Of a stretch of DNA of 45,204 nucleotides, positions 34,727-43,042 are shown piece by piece. This stretch comes from Eubacteriales bacterium (GTDB lineage Bacteria > Bacillota > Clostridia > Lachnospirales > Lachnospiraceae): NCBI GenBank assembly GCA_030533235.1, contig JAUNJN010000015.1:1-45204 (forward strand), given 5' to 3'. Each line of letters starts with the position of its first letter. Position 1 is the first letter of the stretch. Made by a program: the position numbers and the translations under genes. A model generated the notes under the pieces. That model ran no database searches, was not told the origin of the DNA, and saw nothing but the letters and a program-made list of their open reading frames with translations.

Positions 34727-34921
34727 TCAACCGCCTCCTACAAAGCTTACAATTTCTACCACATCACCGGAGTGCAGGATAAACGATTCATAATTTGCCT
34801 TCGGCACAATTTCTTCATTGCATTCTACTACGATTCGCTCCATCCGATAGCCTTCCTGTTTCAGATAATCCGCCACAGAAATATCATCAATTTGTACTGA
34901 TTCACCATTTATCTTTATCAT
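34727..34921 (-). CDS. thiS: Sulfur carrier protein ThiS
   Basis: 64 aa from the ATG at 34921 with GGAGGGT upstream. Beta-grasp, ubiquitin-like: MIKINGES, YLKQEGYRMERIVVECNEEIV, GDVVEIVSFVGGG. The Gly-Gly end carries the thiocarboxylate sulfur. It ends in three glycines, one more than usual. First gene of the thiamine operon. Confidence 0.93.
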   Translation of the reverse strand: MIKINGESVQIDDISVADYLKQEGYRMERIVVECNEEIVPKANYESFILHSGDVVEIVSFVGGG

Positions 34922-34954
34922 GAAGTACCCTCCATTCAAGCCTATTTTCTGTTT

Positions 34955-34983
34955 ATTCTACACAAATTATTATCGATTATCAA
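34955..34983 (-). promoter_or_regulatory. Promoter of the thiS operon
   Basis: Minus strand: TTGATA (34978-34983), 17-nt spacer, TAGAAT (34955-34960). The leader to thiS is only about 30 nt, too short for a TPP riboswitch. Confidence 0.75.
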
Positions 34984-35004
34984 CACGAGTTTCTTTCGAT
35001 AACA

Positions 35005-36111
35005 TTACTGTTCCTTTATGGATTGATATTCTGCACATGCATGTCGGAAAAACTCATTTAAGACTGTTCCGTTTTGTGCCTCGTCATCAAATGCAAAATA
35101 ACAAACCGAATAATCCCGATCAATCATATTCACGATAAACTGAATGTGAATCTTTCTCCGAACACCCAAATAGTACGCTTCCCCGTTAAACTCCACAATG
35201 TCCTCTTTTTGCGTCGAAGTAAATGCAGACCATCCGGCGGAAATACAATATGCATCTAACACTTCTCCAAAGTTTGCTGTCTCATTCTGAAAAATTTGCT
35301 GTTCCTTCATGAAATCCACACGTTCATCCGGGAGACTCGGCACTTCTTTTCCGATATTAGCTTCCCCGATTCCCGCAATACATAATGCCAGCGTAACAAT
35401 GATTCCGATCAGCTTTTCATAAGTTTTTTCCTCAAAATTTTCCCATTTTTTGATATTTACAACAAATGTTAATATTCCTCCGATGATGGCTCCTCCGATA
35501 TGTCCGTAAATATCAACATTCCCATCTCTGGATAGCAACGCAAATATTACAACGAGAACAAGTGCCGTAAGTACATGCTTTTGTTCCGCCTTTTTTTCAC
35601 CTTTTACCGTAAGAAATACCATGGCGCACGTCATACCGAATACAGCCGCCGATGCCCCCGCGGCAAAACGCATTCTATCCGGATGAAGCATATGAGACAC
35701 CATCATGGAAATAAATCCACCACCGATTCCGGAACCAAAATATATGATTGCCGTACGTAGTGAACCAAGTTTTTTCTCAACCTCGCTTCCGATAATCCAC
35801 ATGCCAACCATATTGCTCAGCAAGTGTTCGAAATTCACATGTAAAAACATATAAGACAAAAGTCTTCCGTATTCTTTATTGCGGATAATATGCTCGTAAT
35901 TTACACCACCTGCTTCAAAACGATTATCCATATTAATCGCTAATAATCCCGCTATTACATTTGCCGCAATAATCATGATTGTGACAAACATAAAATGTGG
36001 TGTCTGCGACTTCGTTCTTTGATTTGTCGCCTGCGGTATCACATATACATCCTGCTCCAAATCACGAAATAACTCCCCCGTATAATAATTTTCATTTTCC
36101 TTAAAATTCAT
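35005..36111 (-). CDS. Rhomboid family intramembrane serine protease
   Basis: 368 aa. Six membrane segments from about residue 40 to 230. HVNFEHLLSNMVGMW, catalytic Ser154 in GASAAVFG, and catalytic His204 in YGHIGGAIIGG. A soluble N-terminal part of about 38 residues and a C-terminal extracytoplasmic domain of about 120 residues (EEQ-rich and then a beta-rich end) frame the core. It cleaves membrane substrates, identity unknown. Last gene of the run from the FapA gene. Confidence 0.93.
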   Translation of the reverse strand: MNFKENENYYTGELFRDLEQDVYVIPQATNQRTKSQTPHFMFVTIMIIAANVIAGLLAINMDNRFEAGGVNYEHIIRNKEYGRLLSYMFLHVNFEHLLSNMVGMWIIGSEVEKKLGSLRTAIIYFGSGIGGGFISMMVSHMLHPDRMRFAAGASAAVFGMTCAMVFLTVKGEKKAEQKHVLTALVLVVIFALLSRDGNVDIYGHIGGAIIGGILTFVVNIKKWENFEEKTYEKLIGIIVTLALCIAGIGEANIGKEVPSLPDERVDFMKEQQIFQNETANFGEVLDAYCISAGWSAFTSTQKEDIVEFNGEAYYLGVRRKIHIQFIVNMIDRDYSVCYFAFDDEAQNGTVLNEFFRHACAEYQSIKEQ

Positions 36112-36146
36112 GTTATTCTCCCAAAAAAGCTTTCCTGATTCCGATA

Positions 36147-36788
36147 TTAGAATCCCAAATCCTCATTAACCAAAATCACTTTGATTCTCCCCTTATGTCT
36201 GCTGTATCTTGTTGTAAGAATCTGACAGCATATACACTGTTCAAGCTGGCAGTCCATGCACTTTCCAAGCTTTGCACACGGGGTATCCAACCCGAATCTC
36301 TGTGCGTTAATCGGTGCCGCGATATACTTTGCACGCTGATATGCGTCCTCCTTTGTACGAACTACTTTATTCATACCGACAATCATAAGAACATGCTCCG
36401 GGCCATAGCAAATCGCAGCAACACGATTTGAATTGCCGTCGATATTGACGATTACTCCATCCTCGCTCATCGCATTCGCGCTACTGATAAAATAATCGCA
36501 TTCACTCATAATCATTTTCTCAAGACGCTTTTTTTCCTCCGGTGTAGGTGCACCTTCTCGATCAAGCACCTTGTATTCTCCGTTTCGAATTGCTTCAATC
36601 AATCCGATTTCATGCGCACTCATAACACCACCCCAACCAACACTGGCCCCCTTGGGGATAATGTCAAGTGCAAGCTTTAATGCATCCTCCTTTGTTTCCG
36701 CAAAATATGCTTCCATGTTACGATTGTTCAATGCATTTATTATCTGTGGTGCCAGTTTCCGATTCCGCACCTTTTCAATTTCCATCAT
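36147..36788 (-). CDS. Lactate utilisation (LUD domain) family protein
   Basis: 213 aa. VGWGGVMSAHEIGLIEAI, DYFISSANAMSEDGVIVNIDG and RVAAICYGPEHVLMIVG match LUD (formerly DUF162). The C-terminus is Cys-rich (CAKLGKCMDCQLEQCICC), likely metal-binding. Most clostridial members lack the lutAB context and have no assigned reaction; none is seen here. AAGGAGGAG precedes the ATG. Follows rsmH after 12 bp. Confidence 0.88.
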   Translation of the reverse strand: MMEIEKVRNRKLAPQIINALNNRNMEAYFAETKEDALKLALDIIPKGASVGWGGVMSAHEIGLIEAIRNGEYKVLDREGAPTPEEKKRLEKMIMSECDYFISSANAMSEDGVIVNIDGNSNRVAAICYGPEHVLMIVGMNKVVRTKEDAYQRAKYIAAPINAQRFGLDTPCAKLGKCMDCQLEQCICCQILTTRYSRHKGRIKVILVNEDLGF

Positions 36789-36800
36789 AGCAACTCCTCC

Positions 36801-37841
36801 TTATTGCGCTTTGATTGCATATCGAAGCTTTGTAGATTTCGCACGTGGATTTCGAATACATTCTTCCTTTCCCGGTCGAATGACCTCCTCCGATATCTCA
36901 CAAAATACGCCCTCTTTTTTTAATTGCTTAAACATCTTTTTAACCAACCGGTCCTCTCCGGAATGAAAAGTTAATATCGCAACTCTTGCTCCCGGATTCA
37001 GTACGCTCGGTAATTTTTCCAAGAAGGTATACAATACCTCAAGCTCACTGTTTACATCGATTCGAAGTGCCTGAAACACACGCGCGCATGACTTTTTGAC
37101 AGCCTCCCTTCGTTCCGTATCCGGCACACATCGAAGTGCTTCAATAATCGCCTGTCGTAACTCTCCCGTTGTGTGAATCGGCGTTCCCTTTCGTTTTTTT
37201 TCAAACACAACTCTTGCAATTTCTTCTGCATATGGTTCATCAGAGTTGTCAATCAGCATTCCAATGAACTCATCCTCCGAAATAGAGTTTAATCGTTGTG
37301 CAGCACTTTCACCATGCTCCGGATCCAGGCGCAAATCAAGCGGTGCATCTGTTTTGTATGAAAACCCTCTCGCTGGATTATCAATCTGCATGGACGAAAC
37401 ACCCAAATCAGCCAGACAAAAATCAAATCTGCCAACCGTCGATGCAACATCATCAATATTTGCAAAATTGGTTTTTATAATCGTTAAAATATCATCCCCG
37501 TATCCGGCCTTACGCAAGCGTTCTTCCGTTTTCAAAATTTCAATCGGGTCGACATCCAGACTGTACAAATGTCCTTTTCCATCAAGTCGATCGAGCATTG
37601 CCCTCGTATGACCGCCATATCCGAGTGTCGCATCCAGACCTATCTCTCCCGGTACAATCTTAAGAACATCCATGATTTCATTTACCATAATTGATAAATG
37701 CATTCCTGCCGGAGTTCCTCCCTTTCGAATTACCTTTTCAACCGTATCTGCATATTTTTCCGGATTTGCCTCTTTGTATTTCTCATCAAACCTTTTTGGA
37801 TGTGTACCGGAATATCGTTTCCGTCTAACATGTGGTGTCAT
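36801..37841 (-). CDS. rsmH: 16S rRNA (cytosine1402-N4)-methyltransferase RsmH
   Basis: 346 aa from the ATG at 37841 with GAGGAAGA upstream. SAM-binding GLDATLGYGGHTRAML, DLGVSSMQIDNPARGFSY and LTFHSGEDRLVKK are diagnostic. N-terminal 35-40 residues are basic (HVRRKRYSGTHPKRF) and absent from the usual 310-aa enzyme. It lies outside the mraZ-rsmH-ftsL cluster; the strain may have a second copy there. The start overlaps the HD-GYP gene by 17 bp. Confidence 0.94.
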   Translation of the reverse strand: MTPHVRRKRYSGTHPKRFDEKYKEANPEKYADTVEKVIRKGGTPAGMHLSIMVNEIMDVLKIVPGEIGLDATLGYGGHTRAMLDRLDGKGHLYSLDVDPIEILKTEERLRKAGYGDDILTIIKTNFANIDDVASTVGRFDFCLADLGVSSMQIDNPARGFSYKTDAPLDLRLDPEHGESAAQRLNSISEDEFIGMLIDNSDEPYAEEIARVVFEKKRKGTPIHTTGELRQAIIEALRCVPDTERREAVKKSCARVFQALRIDVNSELEVLYTFLEKLPSVLNPGARVAILTFHSGEDRLVKKMFKQLKKEGVFCEISEEVIRPGKEECIRNPRAKSTKLRYAIKAQ

Positions 37842-38934
37842 ATTCTTCCTCTTCGTCCGACCGGACCGCTTCCATTTTTTCTCTGGTTTTAATAAGTGCT
37901 TCCAGGATTTTCGGCGAGAAAATACCACACTTTCCCTGCAAAATCATCTCATATGCAACATCCTTGGAATACGCCTCCTTATAGCAACGTTCTCCGACCA
38001 ACGCATCATATACATCTGCCAGTGATACGAGCTGTGCGGCAATCGGAATATTGTCTCCGGTCAACCCCTCCGGATACCCTCTTCCGTCAAATCTTTCATG
38101 ATGATACTTACAAATTTCGTGACAATACTTGTCATAATCTTTTCCCCATGCATCCTTGATATTATCCAATATTTCACAGCCTCTGGACGTATGCGATTTC
38201 ATGTAATCGTACTCATCGTCGGTAAGCTTTCCCGGTTTTAGTAATATTTCATCCGGAATCGTGATTTTTCCGATATCATGCAACGCACTTGCATTGACAA
38301 TCACCTCAATTTTACTTTCCGTCAATCCGTATTCCGGATAGTCCTCTCTGATTTGTCTTGCCAAAATGCCCGTGTATGCTTTTATATGTCGAATATGTTC
38401 ACTGCTTTCCAGGTTTCGGCATTCAACAACCGTTCCCAAAATATCAATAATATTTTGATTACTCTTTTTCAGTTCCTTTGCCTGTCCCTGCATCAACGTA
38501 TACTGTGACCGAAGCTGTTCCGTCTGAATACGCACCTTTTCCTCAAGATCGCTATTGCGGAAATAAGCCTCCGATAAGTTCTTCACACGGTTTCGAATGA
38601 GTTTATCTATAAACGGAATATACAAAAAATCGTGAATTCCATTGTCGAGATAATTTATGTATTTTTCAGCATCCTCCGACCTGACAATTGCAAGCACGGG
38701 CATACACTTCCACTTATCCGTCGTTCGTTGTTTCCAAATCTCCGGATTCTGTTCCTGCTGAAGCATATCAACATGGATAATCACAAGCGCCAGGTCATCC
38801 TGATTTTTTTCAAATAATTCAACAGCCTCATCTATATTTCCGGCTGTTAATATTGTGAATTCATCTGCGAGTATATCCGATAGCGCCTGACAATTTTCAA
38901 CGCATTCGTCTGCAATCATTATTGTTTTTTTCAT
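37825..38934 (-). CDS. HD-GYP protein with a degenerate receiver domain
   Basis: 369 aa from the ATG at 38934, which has GGGGG 9 nt upstream; an ATG at 38943 would directly touch that site. The N-terminal receiver fold (1-115) keeps Asp9/Glu10, but the phosphorylation Asp is His54 (VIIHVDM) and the conserved Lys is Ile106 (FLYIPF). A helical linker (125-165) leads to a canonical HD-GYP domain: LHDIGK (His219, Asp220), HHERFDGRGYPEG (278-290) and LADVYDALV. Likely a c-di-GMP phosphodiesterase controlled by something other than phosphorylation. Confidence 0.93.
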   Translation of the reverse strand: MKKTIMIADECVENCQALSDILADEFTILTAGNIDEAVELFEKNQDDLALVIIHVDMLQQEQNPEIWKQRTTDKWKCMPVLAIVRSEDAEKYINYLDNGIHDFLYIPFIDKLIRNRVKNLSEAYFRNSDLEEKVRIQTEQLRSQYTLMQGQAKELKKSNQNIIDILGTVVECRNLESSEHIRHIKAYTGILARQIREDYPEYGLTESKIEVIVNASALHDIGKITIPDEILLKPGKLTDDEYDYMKSHTSRGCEILDNIKDAWGKDYDKYCHEICKYHHERFDGRGYPEGLTGDNIPIAAQLVSLADVYDALVGERCYKEAYSKDVAYEMILQGKCGIFSPKILEALIKTREKMEAVRSDEEEEYDTTC

Positions 38935-38952
38935 ATGTCTCATCCCCCTGCG

Positions 38953-41175
38953 CTAATGTTGATATACACTGATTCGCTTATTGATTCGTTTTAAGGTGAC
39001 ATTTTTCGATGCACGGGAAACCCATCTTACATCATCAATCTTCACATTCACATTCTCAAAAATGTCGCCCAATACACAAATACCCGCGTATCGAATTTGT
39101 GTCATACGGTTCTTAAGCTGCTGTTGCTTTTCTGTCATATGTTCCAGTTGCTTATTCTTTGTAAATATCGCACTTCCGATTTTCAAGAAAATCTCCTGTG
39201 TATTACGAACCTCCGGAGGATATTTATCAATAATTTCCAACTGCGCGCTTTTCAACCGCTCCAAGTCCTCCAGTATCTTATCGGTTTCCTCTTTTATTTT
39301 ATCTAATTCTCTCTGCACCTCAGCCTCAATACCAATTGATACCGCAGTCACAATTCCGGCACGATTTCCAAGATTTTGAACAATCATTCCCTCCTGGGCT
39401 GTACACGAACCGCCAATCAGACTTCCGTTTTCTCCGATTAATACAACTCTTCCCTCCGTCACGATATCGCTGTTCATACAGTAATCTGCCTGTAATCTTT
39501 GACCTGCAAAAATATTTGCCGATTCAAAATATTTTGCAAGCACAGCCTTTTTTGCATGAATGCATCCGGTATTCGATGCATTCACTCCCTGCTTTATAAT
39601 AATACTTCCTCCGCTTTTTATTGTTGCGGTCTCAACATATCCTTCAATAATGATATCATCACTTGCCTCCAGGCATGTTCCGTTTCCAACAGGTCCTTTT
39701 ACAATAACCATACCGTCAAAATAAAGATTCCCCTGTGTAGATGTAACACCTTTTAATTCATGAATATCCGTGACGAAGATTCCATCTTCGTTGAATGTGA
39801 TTTTCCCGTCCTGCGCAGCAAAATATGTCTGTCCATCTGCATCAAATGTAAATCCGCGCCCTTTCAGAATCGGAAGCTCTTTACCCTTGCGTGCCGGAAC
39901 CGTTGCACCGGAAACCGCAACCCCACTGACCCCCTCTGTCGGACTATGGTAAACTGCAAGCTTTTGTCCCTTCTTTACAGTTTCATACCATTCCAGGTTT
40001 TGAAGATCCAATGCTTTGTCCGGTAACTGCTTGTCATCATTTGAGATATCTGTTCGGAAAAAGTACTCATAATATCCATCCGCTCCATGCTGCGGTCTTA
40101 CACCTTTTGCAACCATAACCTTCTTTTCACGAATTTTGTTTTTGGAGATTGCTTCAATCTTATCTGACATAATTCCATTTCGAATTCCTTTGATATAAAG
40201 CGTTTTCAGGATATCTGCCTGTTCCCAATCATTCATCTGTTTCGTCATATCAATGTAGGCCTCCATGCCATCCTCACTGATATGCACCTCTAAATCATTC
40301 AATTTTCTCGCATTTTGGAAAGTTTCAACCGTTTCATTGCTCTCCTCAGGCTTCTCCTCAACAACCTCTTGTGCACCCTCTTCGACAAGGCGTATGCGAA
40401 TTGACCGCATCTCTTTTGCAGTGTACATAAAGCGTCTGTAAGCATCAACATTCACACCGGCTTCCAGGCCAAGACGTATTTCCTGCATCTGCTCGTCCGA
40501 ATACAATCGATTACTGTATTTTGTAATATCAACTCGATGTTCAATACCGAGTCTTAGCTGCTGCATCTGCTTCCAGCTATAATAAATTTTTGCATATAAG
40601 GATACATCGATGCCTTCTTCCAAACCAAGCACAATTTCCTTAATCGCTCTTTGGCGGAATTCCGGGGTGATATAATCCTGTACACGAATACCTTTTTCCA
40701 ACGCCTGTCTGATTTCATCCAGCTGCTGATCATCGTATCCTTCCTTGATCTCGTCCAAGATGCTTACTTTGGAAATAAAAGCTAAACGAATCTGACGGAT
40801 TTTACCCGGTTCCATATGTGTAAAACTGGTAAGGTCAATATTAATTTCCAAGCCCTTACGTAGCTCTCTCATAATTCGAAAATCCATATCAGGATCCATG
40901 TACTTTGTAACATCCAGATTGCGTTCCAAACCCTTGCGGATTTCCTCCATCTGAAACCAATCATATTCTGTTTTTGCATATAAGGATACATCAACACCTG
41001 ACAGTAAGCCCTGTAAAATCTGATTCATCTGCAAAGAAAAAAATGCGGGATTCTCATATACTGATACATCGACCCCCTTTTTTCTTCCTTCCATCAGGCA
41101 CTCAATCTGATTTCGATTATATCCCTGACTCAAATAATTCTTTCGTATTTCCCCCGATGTTGTCTGTTTCATCAT
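38953..41175 (-). CDS. FapA family (DUF342) protein with N-terminal solenoid repeats
   Basis: 740 aa. Residues about 18-280 hold ten repeats of about 26 residues (QMxEIRxGLExxxDVSxYAxxxYxW type). Residues about 300 to 600 match FapA: VSGATVPARKGKELP, FDADGQTYFAAQDGKI, and a beta-solenoid of short strands (GTCLEASDDIIIEGYVE, GCIHAKKAVLAKYFES). A coiled coil (about 620-700) follows. FapA in Vibrio acts on flagellar pole biogenesis; no flagellar gene is near. GAGGTGAA precedes the ATG pair. First gene of the run that ends with the rhomboid gene. Confidence 0.88.
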   Translation of the reverse strand: MMKQTTSGEIRKNYLSQGYNRNQIECLMEGRKKGVDVSVYENPAFFSLQMNQILQGLLSGVDVSLYAKTEYDWFQMEEIRKGLERNLDVTKYMDPDMDFRIMRELRKGLEINIDLTSFTHMEPGKIRQIRLAFISKVSILDEIKEGYDDQQLDEIRQALEKGIRVQDYITPEFRQRAIKEIVLGLEEGIDVSLYAKIYYSWKQMQQLRLGIEHRVDITKYSNRLYSDEQMQEIRLGLEAGVNVDAYRRFMYTAKEMRSIRIRLVEEGAQEVVEEKPEESNETVETFQNARKLNDLEVHISEDGMEAYIDMTKQMNDWEQADILKTLYIKGIRNGIMSDKIEAISKNKIREKKVMVAKGVRPQHGADGYYEYFFRTDISNDDKQLPDKALDLQNLEWYETVKKGQKLAVYHSPTEGVSGVAVSGATVPARKGKELPILKGRGFTFDADGQTYFAAQDGKITFNEDGIFVTDIHELKGVTSTQGNLYFDGMVIVKGPVGNGTCLEASDDIIIEGYVETATIKSGGSIIIKQGVNASNTGCIHAKKAVLAKYFESANIFAGQRLQADYCMNSDIVTEGRVVLIGENGSLIGGSCTAQEGMIVQNLGNRAGIVTAVSIGIEAEVQRELDKIKEETDKILEDLERLKSAQLEIIDKYPPEVRNTQEIFLKIGSAIFTKNKQLEHMTEKQQQLKNRMTQIRYAGICVLGDIFENVNVKIDDVRWVSRASKNVTLKRINKRISVYQH
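40336..41124 (-). repeat. Ten ~26-residue protein repeats within the FapA protein
   Basis: The consensus is M-x-E-I-R-x-G-L-E-x-G-x-D-V-S-x-Y-A-x-x-x-Y-x-W. Units begin at NRNQIEC, SLQMNQI, FQMEEIR, RIMRELR, IRQIRLA, QQLDEIR, RAIKEIV, KQMQQLR, EQMQEIR and KEMRSIR; the fifth is the most worn and the tenth partial. Each unit is a helix plus a short loop, suited to a curved solenoid. Residue positions are counted by eye. Confidence 0.85.
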
Positions 41176-41293
41176 TTCACCTCATTATATAAACTACAGC
41201 GTTTCGACTACAAAATTTGATTACACAAAACTCCGACATTAATTATATCATGTTTTTTATTATAGATATAGTATTATTTTTTTACAGTCTGCT

Positions 41294-41323
41294 GCATAGA
41301 ATCGTTACAACTTTATCATACTA
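41294..41323 (+). promoter_or_regulatory. Sigma-G (forespore) type promoter
   Basis: GCATA (41294-41298), an 18-nt spacer and CATACTA (41317-41323) match the sigma-G pattern (GHATR, 18, CATnnTA). It lies 48 bp before the ATG of the 61-aa gene, behind a spore-type gene pair. Confidence 0.72.
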
Positions 41324-41370
41324 TAGCAAGAGCTGTAATCAGATTGTACAGTTAGAATGGAGGAACAATT

Positions 41371-41556
41371 ATGAGTCATTTATCTGAAAAAGAATTATCT
41401 GCAATCAACGAATTATTAAGCGGAGAAGAACTTCTTGTCAAGAAATTTCATATGCTTGCAGACCAGACAACAGATCCGGAAATCAAATCATCCTTAGAGG
41501 CGATTGCGGATAAACACCAGGGACATTTTAATACGTTATATTCGCATTTAAACTAG
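41371..41556 (+). CDS. Small spore coat-like helical protein
   Basis: 61 aa, two helices: SEKELSAINELLSGEELLVKK and IKSSLEAIADKHQGHFNTLY, a half ferritin-like hairpin as in CotF-type proteins. I recall very similar free-standing proteins annotated as spore coat in Lachnospiraceae. ATGGAGGAAC precedes the ATG. A sigma-G-type promoter and a CotF gene 18 bp downstream support spore expression. Confidence 0.8.
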   Translation: MSHLSEKELSAINELLSGEELLVKKFHMLADQTTDPEIKSSLEAIADKHQGHFNTLYSHLN

Positions 41557-41574
41557 GAAAGTGAGGAAATTTTG

Positions 41575-41841
41575 ATGAATTCAAATTACACCGAAAAAGA
41601 AATATTGGGCGATGCATTGACATCACAAAAAACATGCACCAATCACTACAACCTTTATTCCAATGAATGTGTGCATAATGATTTAAGAAATACGATGTTG
41701 GATTTGCTAAGCAAAGAGCATGACATTCAAAATGATGTATTTAACATGATGCATGATCGTGGTTTCTATCCGACACCCGCAGCCGAAGCTAAAAAGGTTG
41801 AGGAAGCAAAAACAAAATATGCGGGCAGTGTAAAACGTTAA
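41575..41841 (+). CDS. Spore coat protein CotF family
   Basis: 88 aa from the ATG at 41575; a TTG three bases earlier is unlikely. TEKEILGDALTSQKTCTNHYNLYSNEC and LLSKEHDIQNDVFNMMHDRGFYPTPAAE match CotF (PF07875). It ends with a short Lys/Ala tail. GTGAGGAAA upstream. Second gene of the forespore-type operon; followed by a bidirectional terminator. Confidence 0.9.
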   Translation: MNSNYTEKEILGDALTSQKTCTNHYNLYSNECVHNDLRNTMLDLLSKEHDIQNDVFNMMHDRGFYPTPAAEAKKVEEAKTKYAGSVKR

Positions 41842-41880
41842 CATTATCTCCGTCATATGCGCAGACGCATCCTGACATGT

Positions 41881-41932
41881 AAAAAAGCTCCTCCGTCGAT
41901 ACAAGCTTGGTATCACCGGAAGAGCTTTTTTT
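41881..41932. terminator. Bidirectional terminator between the CotF gene and the response regulator gene
   Basis: AAAAAAGCTCCTCCG (41881-41895) pairs with CGGAAGAGCTTTTTT (41917-41931), one mismatch, with an inner GATAC/GTATC helix (41898-41902 and 41910-41914). Plus strand ends in TTTTTTT; minus strand ends in TTTTTT. Confidence 0.88.
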
Positions 41933-41942
41933 GTACAGCAAA

Positions 41943-42698
41943 TTATTGCTTTGACCTTAATGTTGTATTAATTTCTTCCAAAATCCGGTTTTTGTTCAGG
42001 GGCTTCAAAATATAGCCGGCCGGATGTTGCGATAATACCTCCATAATTTTTTCCTTATCCGAAACGCCCGTTAGAAACAACACCGGAATCTTTGCTGTCA
42101 CATCCACTGATTTTAACGTTTGAAATACTTGCAAACCGTTCATTTGGGGCATTTCATAATCCAGAAGGATTAAATCCACATGCTCCTGACGAACAATTTC
42201 AAGCGCCTTTTCTCCTGTTGTGGCACACAAAAGTTTAAAACAATCACCTATCATTTCGCGAATATTCCGAAGAACAAGTGTACTGTCATCCACCACGAGT
42301 ATCGTTTGTTGCTTCAATTTCGATTCATCCGCTCCTCCGTACTCTGCCAAAACAGACTGACAACGAAGCATAAGAACCACATTTTTAATCGGTCTTTCAA
42401 GAAAATAAAAATATTTTCCATCACAGTATTGTCTGAAATAATACCATTCATCTTCGGAGCAGATGGTAAGCACCGGAAGTTTCGGCCAATTACGTGAGAT
42501 TTCCGAAAATATCTCGGCATCAATCTCTCCGTTGGTATTCTGATACATAATCATCATATCCGGTTTGATAATTCCAATCATAGAAGCGATCATCTCATAC
42601 TGCGTAGAACATATTTGAACCTGATATCTCTGTTTCAAACACTCATGAATCCAATGCAATTCCCCGCATACCTTTCCAACCAGTAATATTTTCTTCAC
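41943..42698 (-). CDS. Two-receiver response regulator, first receiver degenerate
   Basis: 251 aa from a GTG at 42698 with GGGAGG upstream. Residues 1-115 have a receiver-like order but lack the acidic pair, the phosphorylation Asp (IMYQNTN) and the Lys (LERPI has Arg). Residues about 130-248 form a full receiver: LVVDDSTLVLR, LILLDYEMPQMNG, PVLFLTG, YILKPLNK. No output domain. Next to the hybrid kinase gene, so a phosphorelay partner is likely. Confidence 0.9.
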   Translation of the reverse strand: MKKILLVGKVCGELHWIHECLKQRYQVQICSTQYEMIASMIGIIKPDMMIMYQNTNGEIDAEIFSEISRNWPKLPVLTICSEDEWYYFRQYCDGKYFYFLERPIKNVVLMLRCQSVLAEYGGADESKLKQQTILVVDDSTLVLRNIREMIGDCFKLLCATTGEKALEIVRQEHVDLILLDYEMPQMNGLQVFQTLKSVDVTAKIPVLFLTGVSDKEKIMEVLSQHPAGYILKPLNKNRILEEINTTLRSKQ

Positions 42699-42714
42699 CA
42701 GACGTCCTCCCTTT

Positions 42715-43041
42715 CTATTGCTTTATCGTAATCTGTAATGCATGTATCCCTGCAACACATGCATCATAATCAATATCAAACACGGCGGTTTTGATTTTTT
42801 CCATCGCCTCTTGCTGCTCTGTCGGAAAATCATAAATCTCTAATGCATCCGCAATTGCTTCCATAGAATCAAGATCACAAGTGTTCGCCGCACTTTCTAA
42901 AAGCGTCAGATATTCCTTTACCATCTGATAGTCCACCGGGATTTTCTCCTTCCCGGCCGGCAAAAATTGAGCGGTAGCATCCAAAATATCCTGCCACTCC
43001 TCAAGGAAAACCGGTGTAATTGCTTTAATTACGTCAATTTT
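42715..43041 (-). pseudogene. Frameshifted C-terminal part of the hybrid kinase
   Basis: The open frame runs to 43101 but has no ATG or RBS there (first triplet TTG) and overlaps the kinase by 59 bp. From 43041 it reads KDKKIDVIKAITPVFLEEWQDIL, the normal second half of an HPt domain, then about 75 residues of a helical tail found after HPt domains in related kinases. The kinase frame ends at ESAAKG-stop; removing one A from the AAAA run (near 43046) joins both into one protein. It is therefore listed as a broken end, not as a separate gene. Confidence 0.82.
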
Positions 43042-43042
43042 C

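Noticed and set aside
34922-35004. TPP riboswitch before thiS
   Set aside because: Conserved CTGAGA and the other TPP motifs are absent on the minus strand, and the leader after the promoter is only about 30 nt.
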